NCBI GenBank assembly: GCA_964349515.1
Contig: CAYGHG010000083.1
Coordinates: forward strand, 1-11,392
Source of the DNA: CAYGHG01 sp964349515
GTDB taxonomy: Bacteria > Oederibacteriota > PGYV01 > CAYGHG01
Direction of reading: 5' to 3'
DNA length: 11,392 bases
The notes under the pieces were generated by a model. That model saw only the letters and a program-made list of their open reading frames with translations, ran no database searches and was not told where the DNA came from. Position 1 is the stretch's first letter. Each line of letters begins with the position of its first letter. Made by a program: the position numbers and the translations under genes. Positions 1 through 6,969 of the stretch are shown piece by piece.

Positions 1-42
1 TTTCAACTTTCAACTTTCAACTTTCAGTTTTCAGTTTTCAGT
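1..42. repeat. Heptamer tandem repeat array, two variants in three copies each
   Basis: Six head-to-tail 7-base units run without a mismatch: three of TTTCAAC (1-21) and three of TTTCAGT (22-42). On the minus strand they read ACTGAAA x3 then GTTGAAA x3, starting 3 bases beyond the rsmA stop, where the intervening triplet is a second in-frame TAA. The array reaches the window edge and may continue beyond it. It resembles the short tandemly repeated heptamers known from cyanobacteria and other genomes. The arrangement of two blocks differing at two positions suggests expansion by slippage. No function can be read from it. Confidence 0.9.
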
Positions 43-45
43 TTA

Positions 46-867
46 TTATATCCCAGCCTGCCTGCTGTTGTATATCGAATTTGCAAGTGCGGCAAAAGAG
101 ATAAGCCCTACGTCTTCGGCTCTCGCTTTTTCGTCAATGCCTGCGGATTTGAAAGCGGCTTTGGCCTCTTCATCGGCAATTCCCGTAACACGTTTTACGT
201 TGTTTATCAGCATTTTCCTTCTCTGGTTGAATCCGCCCCTCACTATGGTGAAAAACAGCTCTTCATCTTTTACCTTTAAGTCCGGCGCCTTTTCAAAATC
301 AAGCATGACAAAGGATGAATCAACTTTTGGAACTGGAAAGAAAGACTTTCTGTCGATTTTAAGAAGCATTGTGGTTTCGGCATGGTACTGGCAGAAAACC
401 GAGAGCGAGCCGTAAATCTTTGACCCCTCTTTTGAAACCATCCTCTCAGCCACCTCGCGCTGGACAGTGAAGAAGGCCTTTGATACGCGTGTTTTATTTT
501 CAATCATCTTTTCTATTATCGGAACAGTAATGTAATAGGGTATGTTGCCCACTGCCTTTATCTTTTCTTTGGGAAGTATGGCATCAAGGTCAACATGCAG
601 TATGTCGCCGTGTATTATTTCCAGGTTGGCCCTGCAGGGAAGCTTTGACTCGAGTTTCGCAATCGCCTCATGATCAAGCTCCACGGCTATAACTTTGCGC
701 GCCTTATTTATCAGGTTCTGAGTAAGCGCGCCCGCACCGGGGCCTATTTCAAGTATGGTCTCGCCGCTCTGAGGGTCTATTAGTTCCGTCATCTGCCCCA
801 GTTTTGAGGTGTTGTGAAGAAAATTCTGTCCGAAATGCTTTTTGTACCTGAATTTGCCGCTGCTCAT
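46..867 (-). CDS. rsmA: 16S rRNA (adenine1518-N6/adenine1519-N6)-dimethyltransferase RsmA (KsgA)
   Basis: This enzyme uses S-adenosylmethionine to dimethylate the two adjacent adenines in the 3'-terminal hairpin (helix 45) of 16S rRNA, a late step of 30S subunit maturation in the cytoplasm. The 273-residue product has the usual family length. Visible motifs are the N-terminal KKHFGQNFL (9-17), SAM-binding motif I EIGPGAGALT (40-49), the acidic AVELD (61-65), GDIL (87-90), the catalytic NIPYY (108-112; NLPYY in E. coli), the FFTVQREVAERM helix (132-143) and FFPVPKVDSSF (176-186). The C-terminal part has the family helical domain, including FNQRRKML (213-220). The ATG shares four bases (ATGA) with the stop of the upstream ATPase gene and has GGAG 8 nt before it, so translation is probably coupled. 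Two in-frame TAA codons end the gene. The catalytic motifs are complete, so it should be active. Confidence 0.97.
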   Translation of the reverse strand: MSSGKFRYKKHFGQNFLHNTSKLGQMTELIDPQSGETILEIGPGAGALTQNLINKARKVIAVELDHEAIAKLESKLPCRANLEIIHGDILHVDLDAILPKEKIKAVGNIPYYITVPIIEKMIENKTRVSKAFFTVQREVAERMVSKEGSKIYGSLSVFCQYHAETTMLLKIDRKSFFPVPKVDSSFVMLDFEKAPDLKVKDEELFFTIVRGGFNQRRKMLINNVKRVTGIADEEAKAAFKSAGIDEKARAEDVGLISFAALANSIYNSRQAGI

Positions 868-2135
868 GCGCCAAACTCCGGAAAGGTAACGTAATTAAAA
901 ATACCATTACTTCCCTTTTTGTTCATACTGACTACCGTAAATAAAGAAGGCTTATACTTCTTTATAAAATCTTGAAAAGGTTTCTCGGAAAAAGAATCGC
1001 CGTTCTTTTTTATTTCAAAAGCTTCAAGCGTTTCTTTTTCCCTTATAAAGTCAATTTCAAGCCCCGCTTTTTTTCTGAAAAACTTGATTTCATCCGGCCG
1101 CGCCCCTGCCCCTGTCAGCATTCTCAAAGCAGCGCCTTCCAGCACGGCTCCGGCGTCCGGCCTTAAATCCGGAGTGTTAAAATTATTCAAAACGGCATTC
1201 CTGAGCCCGCGGTCAATAAAATACACTTTTCCCATTTTCACAAGTTCCTTATTTTTGTTGCCGTAAAAAGGCCCGACTTTTTTTGTTATAAAAGTTCCCT
1301 CCAGAAGCAAAAGGTATCTTTCCATCGTGGGCCGCGACAAAGAGCCTATGTCCCTGCACGCGCTTTGCACATTAAAAAGCTGCCCTTCATTTATTGCAAT
1401 GTATTTTACAAGCATATTGAATTTATCATGGTTTTCAGCCCCGGTAAAAACCGCGGCGTCTTTTCTGACATAAGAGGAATAGATCTCATTAAGCAGGCTT
1501 TTTTTCTTTTCGTTTTCTCTTTCAAGCGCAACGCCGGGATAGCCGCCGTATGCGCAGTACTGCGAAAACAGTGCGGCAAGCTCCGGCCCTGCAGAAGGCC
1601 TGCCCTGCCTTGCGTCCCGCCTCAAATCAGCCCCGCCCGAGAATTCAATAAATTCACCGAAATTAAGGGGCAGAATTTCAAATACCTTTTTTCTCCCCGT
1701 CATGCTTTCCCTGAACGCGCCGGAGATTTCAAGTGCCGAAGACCCTGAAATGAATATTTTCAACCTGTGTCCGTAATGATCGCACAAATATTTCAGGATT
1801 CTTCCCGCGGAGCTGATATACTGCGCTTCATCTATAAAGAGATATTTTTTCGGCGAAGCATCATCATCCAACCCGAGCTCTTTTTTGATTGTTTCTATTC
1901 CGGAAGAAAACATGGAAGCGATATTCGGATCTTCTGCGTCATAAAAACTGATATTTTCCGGGTCTGTTTTTTCATTGTCCATGAGATATTTTATTATGTA
2001 CAGCATTATACTGGTTTTCCCGGATTGCCTTGGCCCGGTTAGTACAATTATCTCCTTATCAGGCAGCCATTTTAGAATCTCATCTATATAATCCCTTTTA
2101 AATAAGGGATTTTTTAGTTTTTTCATTAAATCCAT
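864..2135 (-). CDS. AAA+ ATPase with C-terminal DUF4143 domain
   Basis: The protein (423 residues) has the two-part layout of the AAA_14/DUF4143 family. The N-terminal ATPase shows Walker A GPRQSGKT (34-41), Walker B YLFIDEAQ (98-105) and the ISGSSA sensor strand (129-134), followed by the family signature EILPLNFGEF (153-162) and YGGYPGV. The C-terminal region has a winged-helix-like stretch (about 235-310) and ends in IDF (about 365) and EIKK, a pattern reminiscent of a PD-(D/E)XK nuclease-like fold. Members are widespread in bacteria and archaea and often look mobile, but their role is unsettled, so no process is assigned. A local arginine/glycine/proline-rich, G/C-rich stretch (about 167-187) lies between the domains. 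The ATG at 2133-2135 has AGGAG 6 nt upstream, better placed than the second Met at residue 4. The gene has its own promoter and palindrome, and its stop overlaps the rsmA start. Confidence 0.92.
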   Translation of the reverse strand: MDLMKKLKNPLFKRDYIDEILKWLPDKEIIVLTGPRQSGKTSIMLYIIKYLMDNEKTDPENISFYDAEDPNIASMFSSGIETIKKELGLDDDASPKKYLFIDEAQYISSAGRILKYLCDHYGHRLKIFISGSSALEISGAFRESMTGRKKVFEILPLNFGEFIEFSGGADLRRDARQGRPSAGPELAALFSQYCAYGGYPGVALERENEKKKSLLNEIYSSYVRKDAAVFTGAENHDKFNMLVKYIAINEGQLFNVQSACRDIGSLSRPTMERYLLLLEGTFITKKVGPFYGNKNKELVKMGKVYFIDRGLRNAVLNNFNTPDLRPDAGAVLEGAALRMLTGAGARPDEIKFFRKKAGLEIDFIREKETLEAFEIKKNGDSFSEKPFQDFIKKYKPSLFTVVSMNKKGSNGIFNYVTFPEFGA

Positions 2136-2150
2136 ACTAAACTCCTATCC

Positions 2151-2183
2151 ATACTATAATTTAGTCCACCTAAATTATAGTAT
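2151..2183. promoter_or_regulatory. Perfect 14-bp inverted repeat, putative operator of the ATPase gene
   Basis: The arms ATACTATAATTTAG (2151-2164) and CTAAATTATAGTAT (2170-2183) are exact reverse complements separated by five bases. The right arm contains the -10 box of the ATPase promoter, and the left arm lies just past the expected transcription start, 16 bases before the ATG. A start near 2167 would leave most of the first arm out of the transcript, which favours a DNA-level site for a dimeric regulator over an RNA hairpin. The regulator is unknown; self-regulation by the ATPase is possible but not shown. Alternatively these are the ends of a small mobile element. Confidence 0.6.
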
Positions 2184-2201
2184 ATAGTGCAAAAAAGTCA
2201 A
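2174..2201 (-). promoter_or_regulatory. Sigma70-type promoter of the DUF4143 ATPase gene (and rsmA)
   Basis: On the minus strand a -35 box TTGACT (2201-2196) and a consensus -10 box TATAAT (2179-2174) are separated by 16 bases. Start of transcription is expected near 2167, giving a leader of about 32 bases with a good Shine-Dalgarno. The bases upstream are A/T-rich, with a repeated TTTTAAAG at 2211-2227 that could serve as an UP-like element. Because rsmA is joined to the ATPase by an ATGA overlap, this promoter probably drives rsmA too. Confidence 0.7.
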
Positions 2202-2234
2202 GTTTTTGATTTTAAAGCATTTTAAAGTAATATT

Positions 2235-3266
2235 TCAAGTGCGGTTGGATTTTATTATTGAAGCAGTGCAAAGCGCGCTGTAGAGTGATTCATCAGAGGC
2301 TGCGCCTGTGCCCGCAATGTCATAGGCTGTGCCGTGGTCAGGCGAGGTTCTCACAATAGGCAGCCCGAGGGTGGTGTTTACACCCTTTTCAAACCCTATA
2401 AGTTTAAGAGGTATCAAACCCTGGTCGTGATACATGCACACGACAGCGTCATGGCTTTTTGTTTTGACGACTTTATGAAATATGGTGTCAGGCGGAAATG
2501 GCCCCTGTACGTTTATACCCTCTTTTTTTGCGTGCTTAATCGCAGGCTCTATCAGAAGTTTTTCTTCTCTCCCAAAAGCGCCTGACTCGCCCGCATGCGG
2601 GTTTAAGCCGGGCACAGCTATGCGGGGATTTTTAATGCCAAAATCTTTTTTTAGCGATTCGTGGGTTATTATAATTGCCTCAAAAATATTTTTGACAGTC
2701 AGAAGTTTTGGCACGTTTTTAAACGCAGTATGTATGGTGACAAGCACCACCCTGAAATCCCCCGTAAGCAGCATCATGGCGTGCTTTTTTGCCTTTGTCA
2801 TTTTTGCGATTATCTCGGTGTGCCCGGGGTAATCCAATCCCGCCATGTGAAGCGTTTTCTTTGTAATGGGCGCGGTTACCATGGCGCCTGCCTTTTTCGC
2901 AGCGCAAAGTTTAACCGCTTCTTTTATATATTCATATGAAGCCCTGCCCGCGGCAGCCGAAGGCTCTCCTAAAAAATAATCCCCCTGTTTTAAACACTTC
3001 ATGTCTATCAGGTCTATGATTCCCTCTTCAAAACGCGCTTCATTAATTGATTTAACGGGCCGTATGGAAACTTTGCGGCTTGTCCTGCGCTGGGCGTCAA
3101 GCATGGGTATCAAATCACCGATAACAACAGGCCAGTACTTCGCGCTTATGCCTTTACGCGCGAAAAGTTTCACTATTATCTCAGGCCCGATCCCGGCGGC
3201 GTCCCCCATGGTAATTACAACGGGCTTTATCCGGCGTTTGTTTGTCTTGCTTTTAAGTGAGTTCAA
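2235..3266 (-). CDS. pdxA: 4-hydroxythreonine-4-phosphate dehydrogenase PdxA
   Basis: PdxA oxidises 4-phosphooxy-L-threonine with NAD(P); the product decarboxylates and is condensed with deoxyxylulose phosphate by PdxJ in the DXP-dependent route to pyridoxal phosphate. Numbered from the start chosen here (343 residues), the sequence shows GDAAGIGPE (21-29; usually GDPAGIGPE), substrate-binding GHTE (148-151), the three metal-ligand histidines H179, H224 (in NPHAGE) and H280 (in YHDQG), GPFPPDTIF (255-263) and the GVNTTLGLP...RTSPDHGTA block. Spacing of the three histidines (45 and 56 residues) nearly matches the E. coli enzyme. A TTG at 3284 would add six residues but has no ribosome site. 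The TTG at 3266 has GGAGG five bases upstream and is preferred. No terminator is evident behind it. In enterobacteria pdxA sits between surA and rsmA, as it does more loosely here. Confidence 0.95.
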   Translation of the reverse strand: MNSLKSKTNKRRIKPVVITMGDAAGIGPEIIVKLFARKGISAKYWPVVIGDLIPMLDAQRRTSRKVSIRPVKSINEARFEEGIIDLIDMKCLKQGDYFLGEPSAAAGRASYEYIKEAVKLCAAKKAGAMVTAPITKKTLHMAGLDYPGHTEIIAKMTKAKKHAMMLLTGDFRVVLVTIHTAFKNVPKLLTVKNIFEAIIITHESLKKDFGIKNPRIAVPGLNPHAGESGAFGREEKLLIEPAIKHAKKEGINVQGPFPPDTIFHKVVKTKSHDAVVCMYHDQGLIPLKLIGFEKGVNTTLGLPIVRTSPDHGTAYDIAGTGAASDESLYSALCTASIIKSNRT

Positions 3267-3276
3267 GATTTCCTCC
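3264..3276 (-). promoter_or_regulatory. Strong Shine-Dalgarno that sets the pdxA start at TTG
   Basis: Minus-strand GGAGG (3276-3272) is followed by five bases and then TTG (3266-3264). The alternative in-frame TTG at 3284-3282 has no purine-rich site in the preceding 20 bases. A TTG start behind such a strong site suggests that the weak initiation codon is offset by good ribosome binding. Confidence 0.75.
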
Positions 3277-3360
3277 GTTTTCAAAACTTGGTGTGTATTT
3301 GGAGATCTGTGCTGTGCAACGCGGAATTTTTTTCATACTTCCGTTAAAAACAAAAATACA

Positions 3361-3396
3361 ACTGCCCCTCACCACAGCCTCTCCCAAAGGGAGAGG
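3361..3396 (-). repeat. Dispersed G/C-rich palindromic repeat, copy behind hisS
   Basis: Starting six bases past the hisS stop, minus-strand CCTCTCCC and GGGAGAGG (3396-3389 and 3385-3378) form a perfect 8-bp stem with a three-base TTT loop. It is followed by CTGTGGTGAGGGG, which matches the repeats at 9343-9380, 9401-9436 and 9486-9519. A T-rich stretch (about 3340-3358) follows some 20 bases further on, too far for a classic intrinsic terminator. It could still stabilise the hisS 3' end or dampen read-through into pdxA. Confidence 0.75.
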
Positions 3397-3402
3397 TAAT
3401 AA

Positions 3403-4635
3403 TTACCCCAAAAGAACCTTAAACAGCTCCTCTTTTTCCATTTCCTTCTGCTCCCCGGTCTTCATGTCTTTTACCGAGTACTTGCCGCTCTTTGCCTCGT
3501 TTTCACCTATTATAACAACGTGTGCCGAGCCTTTTGATTCCGCTTCCCTGAACTGGGACTTGAAGCTTTTTCCTTCAAAATTCATGTCAGAACTTATCCC
3601 CTGTTCCCTTAAAGAACAAAGGAGTTTGTACCCTTCTGTTATATATTGCTTGTCGGTTACTATGAATGCCCTGATTTCCTGCCGAACTGCCGCAGAGCCC
3701 GAGGCTTTCAGCACCTCTGCCATTCTTTCAAGCCCCAGGGCAAAACCCGTCGCGGCTGTTTTTTTGCCGCCCAACTCCTCGACCAGGTTGTCGTATCTTC
3801 CCCCCGCGAGTATGGTGTTCTGCTGGGGGCCGAGTTTGTCTGTAATAAATTCAAAGACTGTACCCGTATAGTAGTCAAGCCCGCGCACCATAGAGGGGGA
3901 TTCTTTGTACGCGACACCCGCAATGCCAAGCAGCTCTTTTACCTTTGCGTAATGGAGCGCCGCCTCCTGTGTCAGGTGGGATGTGATGAGCGGCGCGTTT
4001 TCCACCGCTTTTTTGCACGGCTCTTTTTTGCAGTCAAGCACCCGTATCGGCGCGCGTTCAAGTTTTTTCACGCAGTCTTCGCAGAGAGAGGATTTTACTG
4101 ATTCAAGAAAGTTTTTTAGTTTTTCGTTGTAGCCGGGCTCTGCCGCGAGGCAGTTTATGTTGAGTTCAGCGCCCTGCACGCCTATGGCCTTTATGATTTC
4201 AGCCGCTGTCTTTATGGTGTCGGCATCCTTGTAAGGCGTCGCGTCGCCGTATGACTCAACCCCTATCTGGAAAAACTCCCTGTAGCGCCCGGCCTGCGGC
4301 CTTTCATAGCGGAACATCTGGCCTATGTAAAACAAATCGCTTTTTTCCGGGAGTGAATTTTCTATGTAAGCGCGCACTACAGAGGCCGTGCCCTCGGGCC
4401 GCAGGACTATGTGGCGCCCTTTTTTATCCTGAAAGTCATACATCTCTTTCATCACTATGTCGCTCCCCTCGCCTATGCCGCGGGAAAACAGGGATATTTC
4501 TTCTATGGTCGGGGTTATGATCAGGGAGTAGTTGTGTGTTTTCAAAACCGAATATGCCGCGCCTATTACAGACTGCCACAGCGCACTGTCGGCGCCGTAT
4601 ACGTCCTTTACACCGCGGAGCCTTGAGTATTTCAC
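3403..4635 (-). CDS. hisS: Histidine--tRNA ligase HisS
   Basis: This class II aminoacyl-tRNA synthetase charges tRNA-His with histidine using ATP. The 410-residue product shows the N-terminal RLRGVKDV (5-12), GEGSDIVMKEMYDF (56-69), LRPEGTA (78-84), motif 2 FRYERPQAGRYREFFQIGVE (108-127), the histidine-specific VRGLDYYTGTVFEF (250-263; R251 is probably the catalytic arginine equivalent to E. coli R259), AGGRYDNL (277-284) and motif 3 GFALGLERM (297-305). The last ~90 residues form the anticodon-binding domain. Complete catalytic motifs argue against a HisZ-type regulatory paralogue. The start is GTG, three bases after the stop of the upstream lipoprotein gene, with a G-rich Shine-Dalgarno (AGGGGG) overlapping that gene's last codons, so the two are probably cotranscribed and coupled. 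A repeat hairpin follows the stop. Confidence 0.97.
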   Translation of the reverse strand: MKYSRLRGVKDVYGADSALWQSVIGAAYSVLKTHNYSLIITPTIEEISLFSRGIGEGSDIVMKEMYDFQDKKGRHIVLRPEGTASVVRAYIENSLPEKSDLFYIGQMFRYERPQAGRYREFFQIGVESYGDATPYKDADTIKTAAEIIKAIGVQGAELNINCLAAEPGYNEKLKNFLESVKSSLCEDCVKKLERAPIRVLDCKKEPCKKAVENAPLITSHLTQEAALHYAKVKELLGIAGVAYKESPSMVRGLDYYTGTVFEFITDKLGPQQNTILAGGRYDNLVEELGGKKTAATGFALGLERMAEVLKASGSAAVRQEIRAFIVTDKQYITEGYKLLCSLREQGISSDMNFEGKSFKSQFREAESKGSAHVVIIGENEAKSGKYSVKDMKTGEQKEMEKEELFKVLLG

Positions 4636-4638
4636 CTT

Positions 4639-6969
4639 TTAATCCCCCTTTATCCTGGACATGACCCTGTAGGAGCCGCTTTCAAGCTTCATTATATAAT
4701 ACTGCTTTACCGCGTCTCCCTGGCTGTTAAACGAAAACTCCCCTGTCACCCCGTCAAAATTCCTGACCCCGCTTAAAAGTTTCCTGAAATTTTCCCTTGA
4801 TTCAACCCCCGTACTGACCAGTGCCGAGGTTATTTTCATGAGGTCATAGGAGTTTGCCGCTATTTCATTTGCGTGTTCGGCATATTTTTCCCTGTATTTT
4901 CTGACAAACTCGCTGACAGCAGCGCTTTCATCGCCGGCGTGGAACTCAACGGGAAAAATCATTCCTTCAAGGTTTTCCGGAAAACTCAAAATATAACTGC
5001 CCGACACGGAAGAAGTCGCAAATATGGGCAGGTTCATGTCATAATATTTCAGCTGGTCGGCTATCAGTACTATCTTTCTGTCCGAAGCGGCGACGTATGC
5101 CGCCTCAATCCCGAGCGGGTTTAATTTCGGGTCTTTTATTTTTGAGTAGGGTATTGTGATTTCGTCTATTATCTGCTCGTCCGCGACAGAGAGCACAAAA
5201 ATTTTAAATGTAAAATTGTAGAAATCTTCATCCGTAAAATTGTAAACCATCTCGGTATTCCCTTTGGTGTCAACAACCGGCTCCGGCAGGAAGTTTGAAG
5301 TGTTAGTGCCTGAATCCGCCTCTTCCACAATCTGTCCCCATACGAGTATGTCTGTTTTAAGCCTGAGCGCAGCGCTTATGGCTATGTCCCTGTCCGTGTC
5401 CTCGTAGCTGACCCCCATAGCGGCAAGCGCGGAATTTACCGCCGCCTGTTTTTTAACGTCAAGCACCGTCTCCCTTGCCATAGTGTAGCTTATTTTTTTC
5501 ACGCCCTCGCTGTCCAGCTGATATCTCACCGTATTTTCCCCGCCCGGCACAAACTGAATAAGCGTTACACCGAGTTTGGGAAGCGCCGCTTTCTCTTTTT
5601 CATCTGTTGTATATATCATCGCGTAATCAAGAATTCTCTTTACTATCCTTCTGCCCGCCTCTTCCATGGCGTTGTTTAAACCCATGTTTTCCTTTGCGCG
5701 CCGGTCTTTAAGTATTACGGTGTCTATTCCGCCTAAAGCCACTATCGCTTCCTTGAAGTCCGACGTCCTTGAGGGGTATTCCGCGCGCCTTGTGACCTCG
5801 AGCCCCTTTTGAGCCGCCCTTTCGCTGAAAAACCCGTCCATAGTCTGTCCAAAGGCGTTGTCGGAATAAAGCGTGCCGAGTTTTTTGAATTCTGTATTTG
5901 CCGCTATGTAATCCGCCATCGCGCGGGCCTGGCCCCGGGCTGTACCGCAGTTGCGGAAAAAGTATTCCGACTGCCCTGTTATTTCCGGCTGGGCGGCGGT
6001 AGGCGAAAATACCGCGAGGCTGTAGCTCTCGGCTATCGGCATTATTCGCCTGACTGTCCTGCTGTAAAGCGGCCCTATCAGCGCTATGACATTTTTTTCC
6101 TCTATCAGTTTCACAAGGTTTGCCTCAAGGTTCGGGCTCTCCTCATCTATATATATCAGCGACACCCTTTCTTCGGGCTTGCGCTCAGCATTATCCTCTC
6201 CGAGGGCCAGCTCTATCCCGTTTTTTATAGCCTTTCCTATATCAACAGCCTTTCCCGAGAGCGGTATCACAACACCTATCTTTCCTCTGTCAACCGGCCT
6301 GAACTTGACGTAATTCCTGAACTTTTCGGATATTTCCCCTATAAACACCGAATCCCTGAAGTTCATCAGGAATTCCCTGGCATAGCCGAAAAACTTTTCA
6401 AAATCATTCGCCGCTGCGGCCCTCACCGCTATCGTATAAAGCGCGTACTCCTCGGCGAGAGGGTGTATTTTTTCCCTGTAGGTTTTCTCGGCTTCCGAGT
6501 CGCTCATGAGGCTGAGCACGGCCTTTAAGCGGCCGAGTATGGTCTCGTTATACGCGGAAAAGCGGTGGCGGTTTTCAAGAAGTATTTTTATCTTCAGCAT
6601 TGCCTCTTCATAACGGCCGGCGGCTGTCAGCATTTCCGCCTGCCTTAAAACCGAGAGGAACCCCCACACCGAATTCTGGTAGTATTTTTCGTTGTATTCG
6701 TAATATTTAAGCGCCCTGTCATTTTCTTTTTTGTTCTGGTGGTACTGGCCGGCCCAAAAGGCGCCGCGCGCCCTCTCGTCACCATCTTTGCCCTCTTTTA
6801 TAAGTGAGGTGAAGTATTTAAACTCTTCCTCGCTTACGGGTATGACATTTGCCGACGTCACGGCATCGGGTGACTTTACTATGACCGCAGGGACGCAGCC
6901 TGAAAATGCAAACAGGGCATAAACAGCCGCTGCAAATAAAAGAAATTTCAGTTTATTTCGTAAATTCAT
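4639..6969 (-). CDS. LpoA-like lipoprotein: helical repeats plus periplasmic-binding fold with an inserted domain
   Basis: A 776-residue predicted lipoprotein. A charged start and hydrophobic stretch (6-22) lead to FSGC with the lipidated cysteine at 25; Phe at -3 is atypical. Residues about 45-220 are helical and TPR-like (for example AGQYHQNKKENDRALKYYEY). From 230 (KIGVVIPLSGKAVDIGKAIKNG) the chain follows a type 1 periplasmic binding fold: ALIGP (296-300), AVFSPTAAQPEIT (319-331), LYSDNAFGQ (367-375). The fold resumes at about 617 (LGIEAAYVAASDRKIVLIADQLKYY) and runs to the end. Helical lipoprotein plus binding fold is the layout of LpoA, the outer-membrane activator of penicillin-binding protein PBP1A, so a role in peptidoglycan synthesis is plausible. 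A solute-binding role cannot be excluded. About 200 residues (413-617) are inserted, with a CsgG/LpoB-like pattern. The ATG overlaps the upstream parvulin gene by 17 bases; a GAGG lies 12 bases upstream, rather far. Confidence 0.78.
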   Translation of the reverse strand: MNLRNKLKFLLFAAAVYALFAFSGCVPAVIVKSPDAVTSANVIPVSEEEFKYFTSLIKEGKDGDERARGAFWAGQYHQNKKENDRALKYYEYNEKYYQNSVWGFLSVLRQAEMLTAAGRYEEAMLKIKILLENRHRFSAYNETILGRLKAVLSLMSDSEAEKTYREKIHPLAEEYALYTIAVRAAAANDFEKFFGYAREFLMNFRDSVFIGEISEKFRNYVKFRPVDRGKIGVVIPLSGKAVDIGKAIKNGIELALGEDNAERKPEERVSLIYIDEESPNLEANLVKLIEEKNVIALIGPLYSRTVRRIMPIAESYSLAVFSPTAAQPEITGQSEYFFRNCGTARGQARAMADYIAANTEFKKLGTLYSDNAFGQTMDGFFSERAAQKGLEVTRRAEYPSRTSDFKEAIVALGGIDTVILKDRRAKENMGLNNAMEEAGRRIVKRILDYAMIYTTDEKEKAALPKLGVTLIQFVPGGENTVRYQLDSEGVKKISYTMARETVLDVKKQAAVNSALAAMGVSYEDTDRDIAISAALRLKTDILVWGQIVEEADSGTNTSNFLPEPVVDTKGNTEMVYNFTDEDFYNFTFKIFVLSVADEQIIDEITIPYSKIKDPKLNPLGIEAAYVAASDRKIVLIADQLKYYDMNLPIFATSSVSGSYILSFPENLEGMIFPVEFHAGDESAAVSEFVRKYREKYAEHANEIAANSYDLMKITSALVSTGVESRENFRKLLSGVRNFDGVTGEFSFNSQGDAVKQYYIMKLESGSYRVMSRIKGD

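Noticed and set aside
1..42. Left-edge repeats as part of a CRISPR array
   Set aside because: Units are 7 bases with no spacers; they are simple tandem repeats.
2151..2183. The 14-bp palindrome as an intrinsic terminator for pdxA
   Set aside because: The stem is almost wholly A/T, no T tract follows on the minus strand, and it coincides with a strong promoter, so an operator fits better.
3253..3336. A 27-codon minus-strand ORF starting MKKIPRC that overlaps the pdxA start, a possible leader peptide
   Set aside because: The only purine-rich site (GGAAG) touches the ATG too closely, the sequence has no attenuation-like codon run, and short frames of this size are expected by chance.
3322..3343. 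CGGAA...TTCCG inverted repeat upstream of pdxA as an operator
   Set aside because: Arms of five bases with a 12-base spacer are expected by chance, and no promoter elements are clearly associated.
3257..3871. 204-codon open frame on the plus strand
   Set aside because: It is antisense to hisS and the pdxA start region and has low-complexity, Ser/Pro/Phe-rich composition typical of shadow frames.
3403..4635. hisS as a HisZ regulatory paralogue
   Set aside because: The ATP- and histidine-binding motifs and the C-terminal anticodon domain are intact, whereas HisZ lacks the latter and has degraded catalytic motifs.
5809..6528. 239-codon open frame on the plus strand
   Set aside because: It lies antisense to the LpoA-like gene, lacks a ribosome site and recognisable domain, and mirrors codon bias of the real gene.
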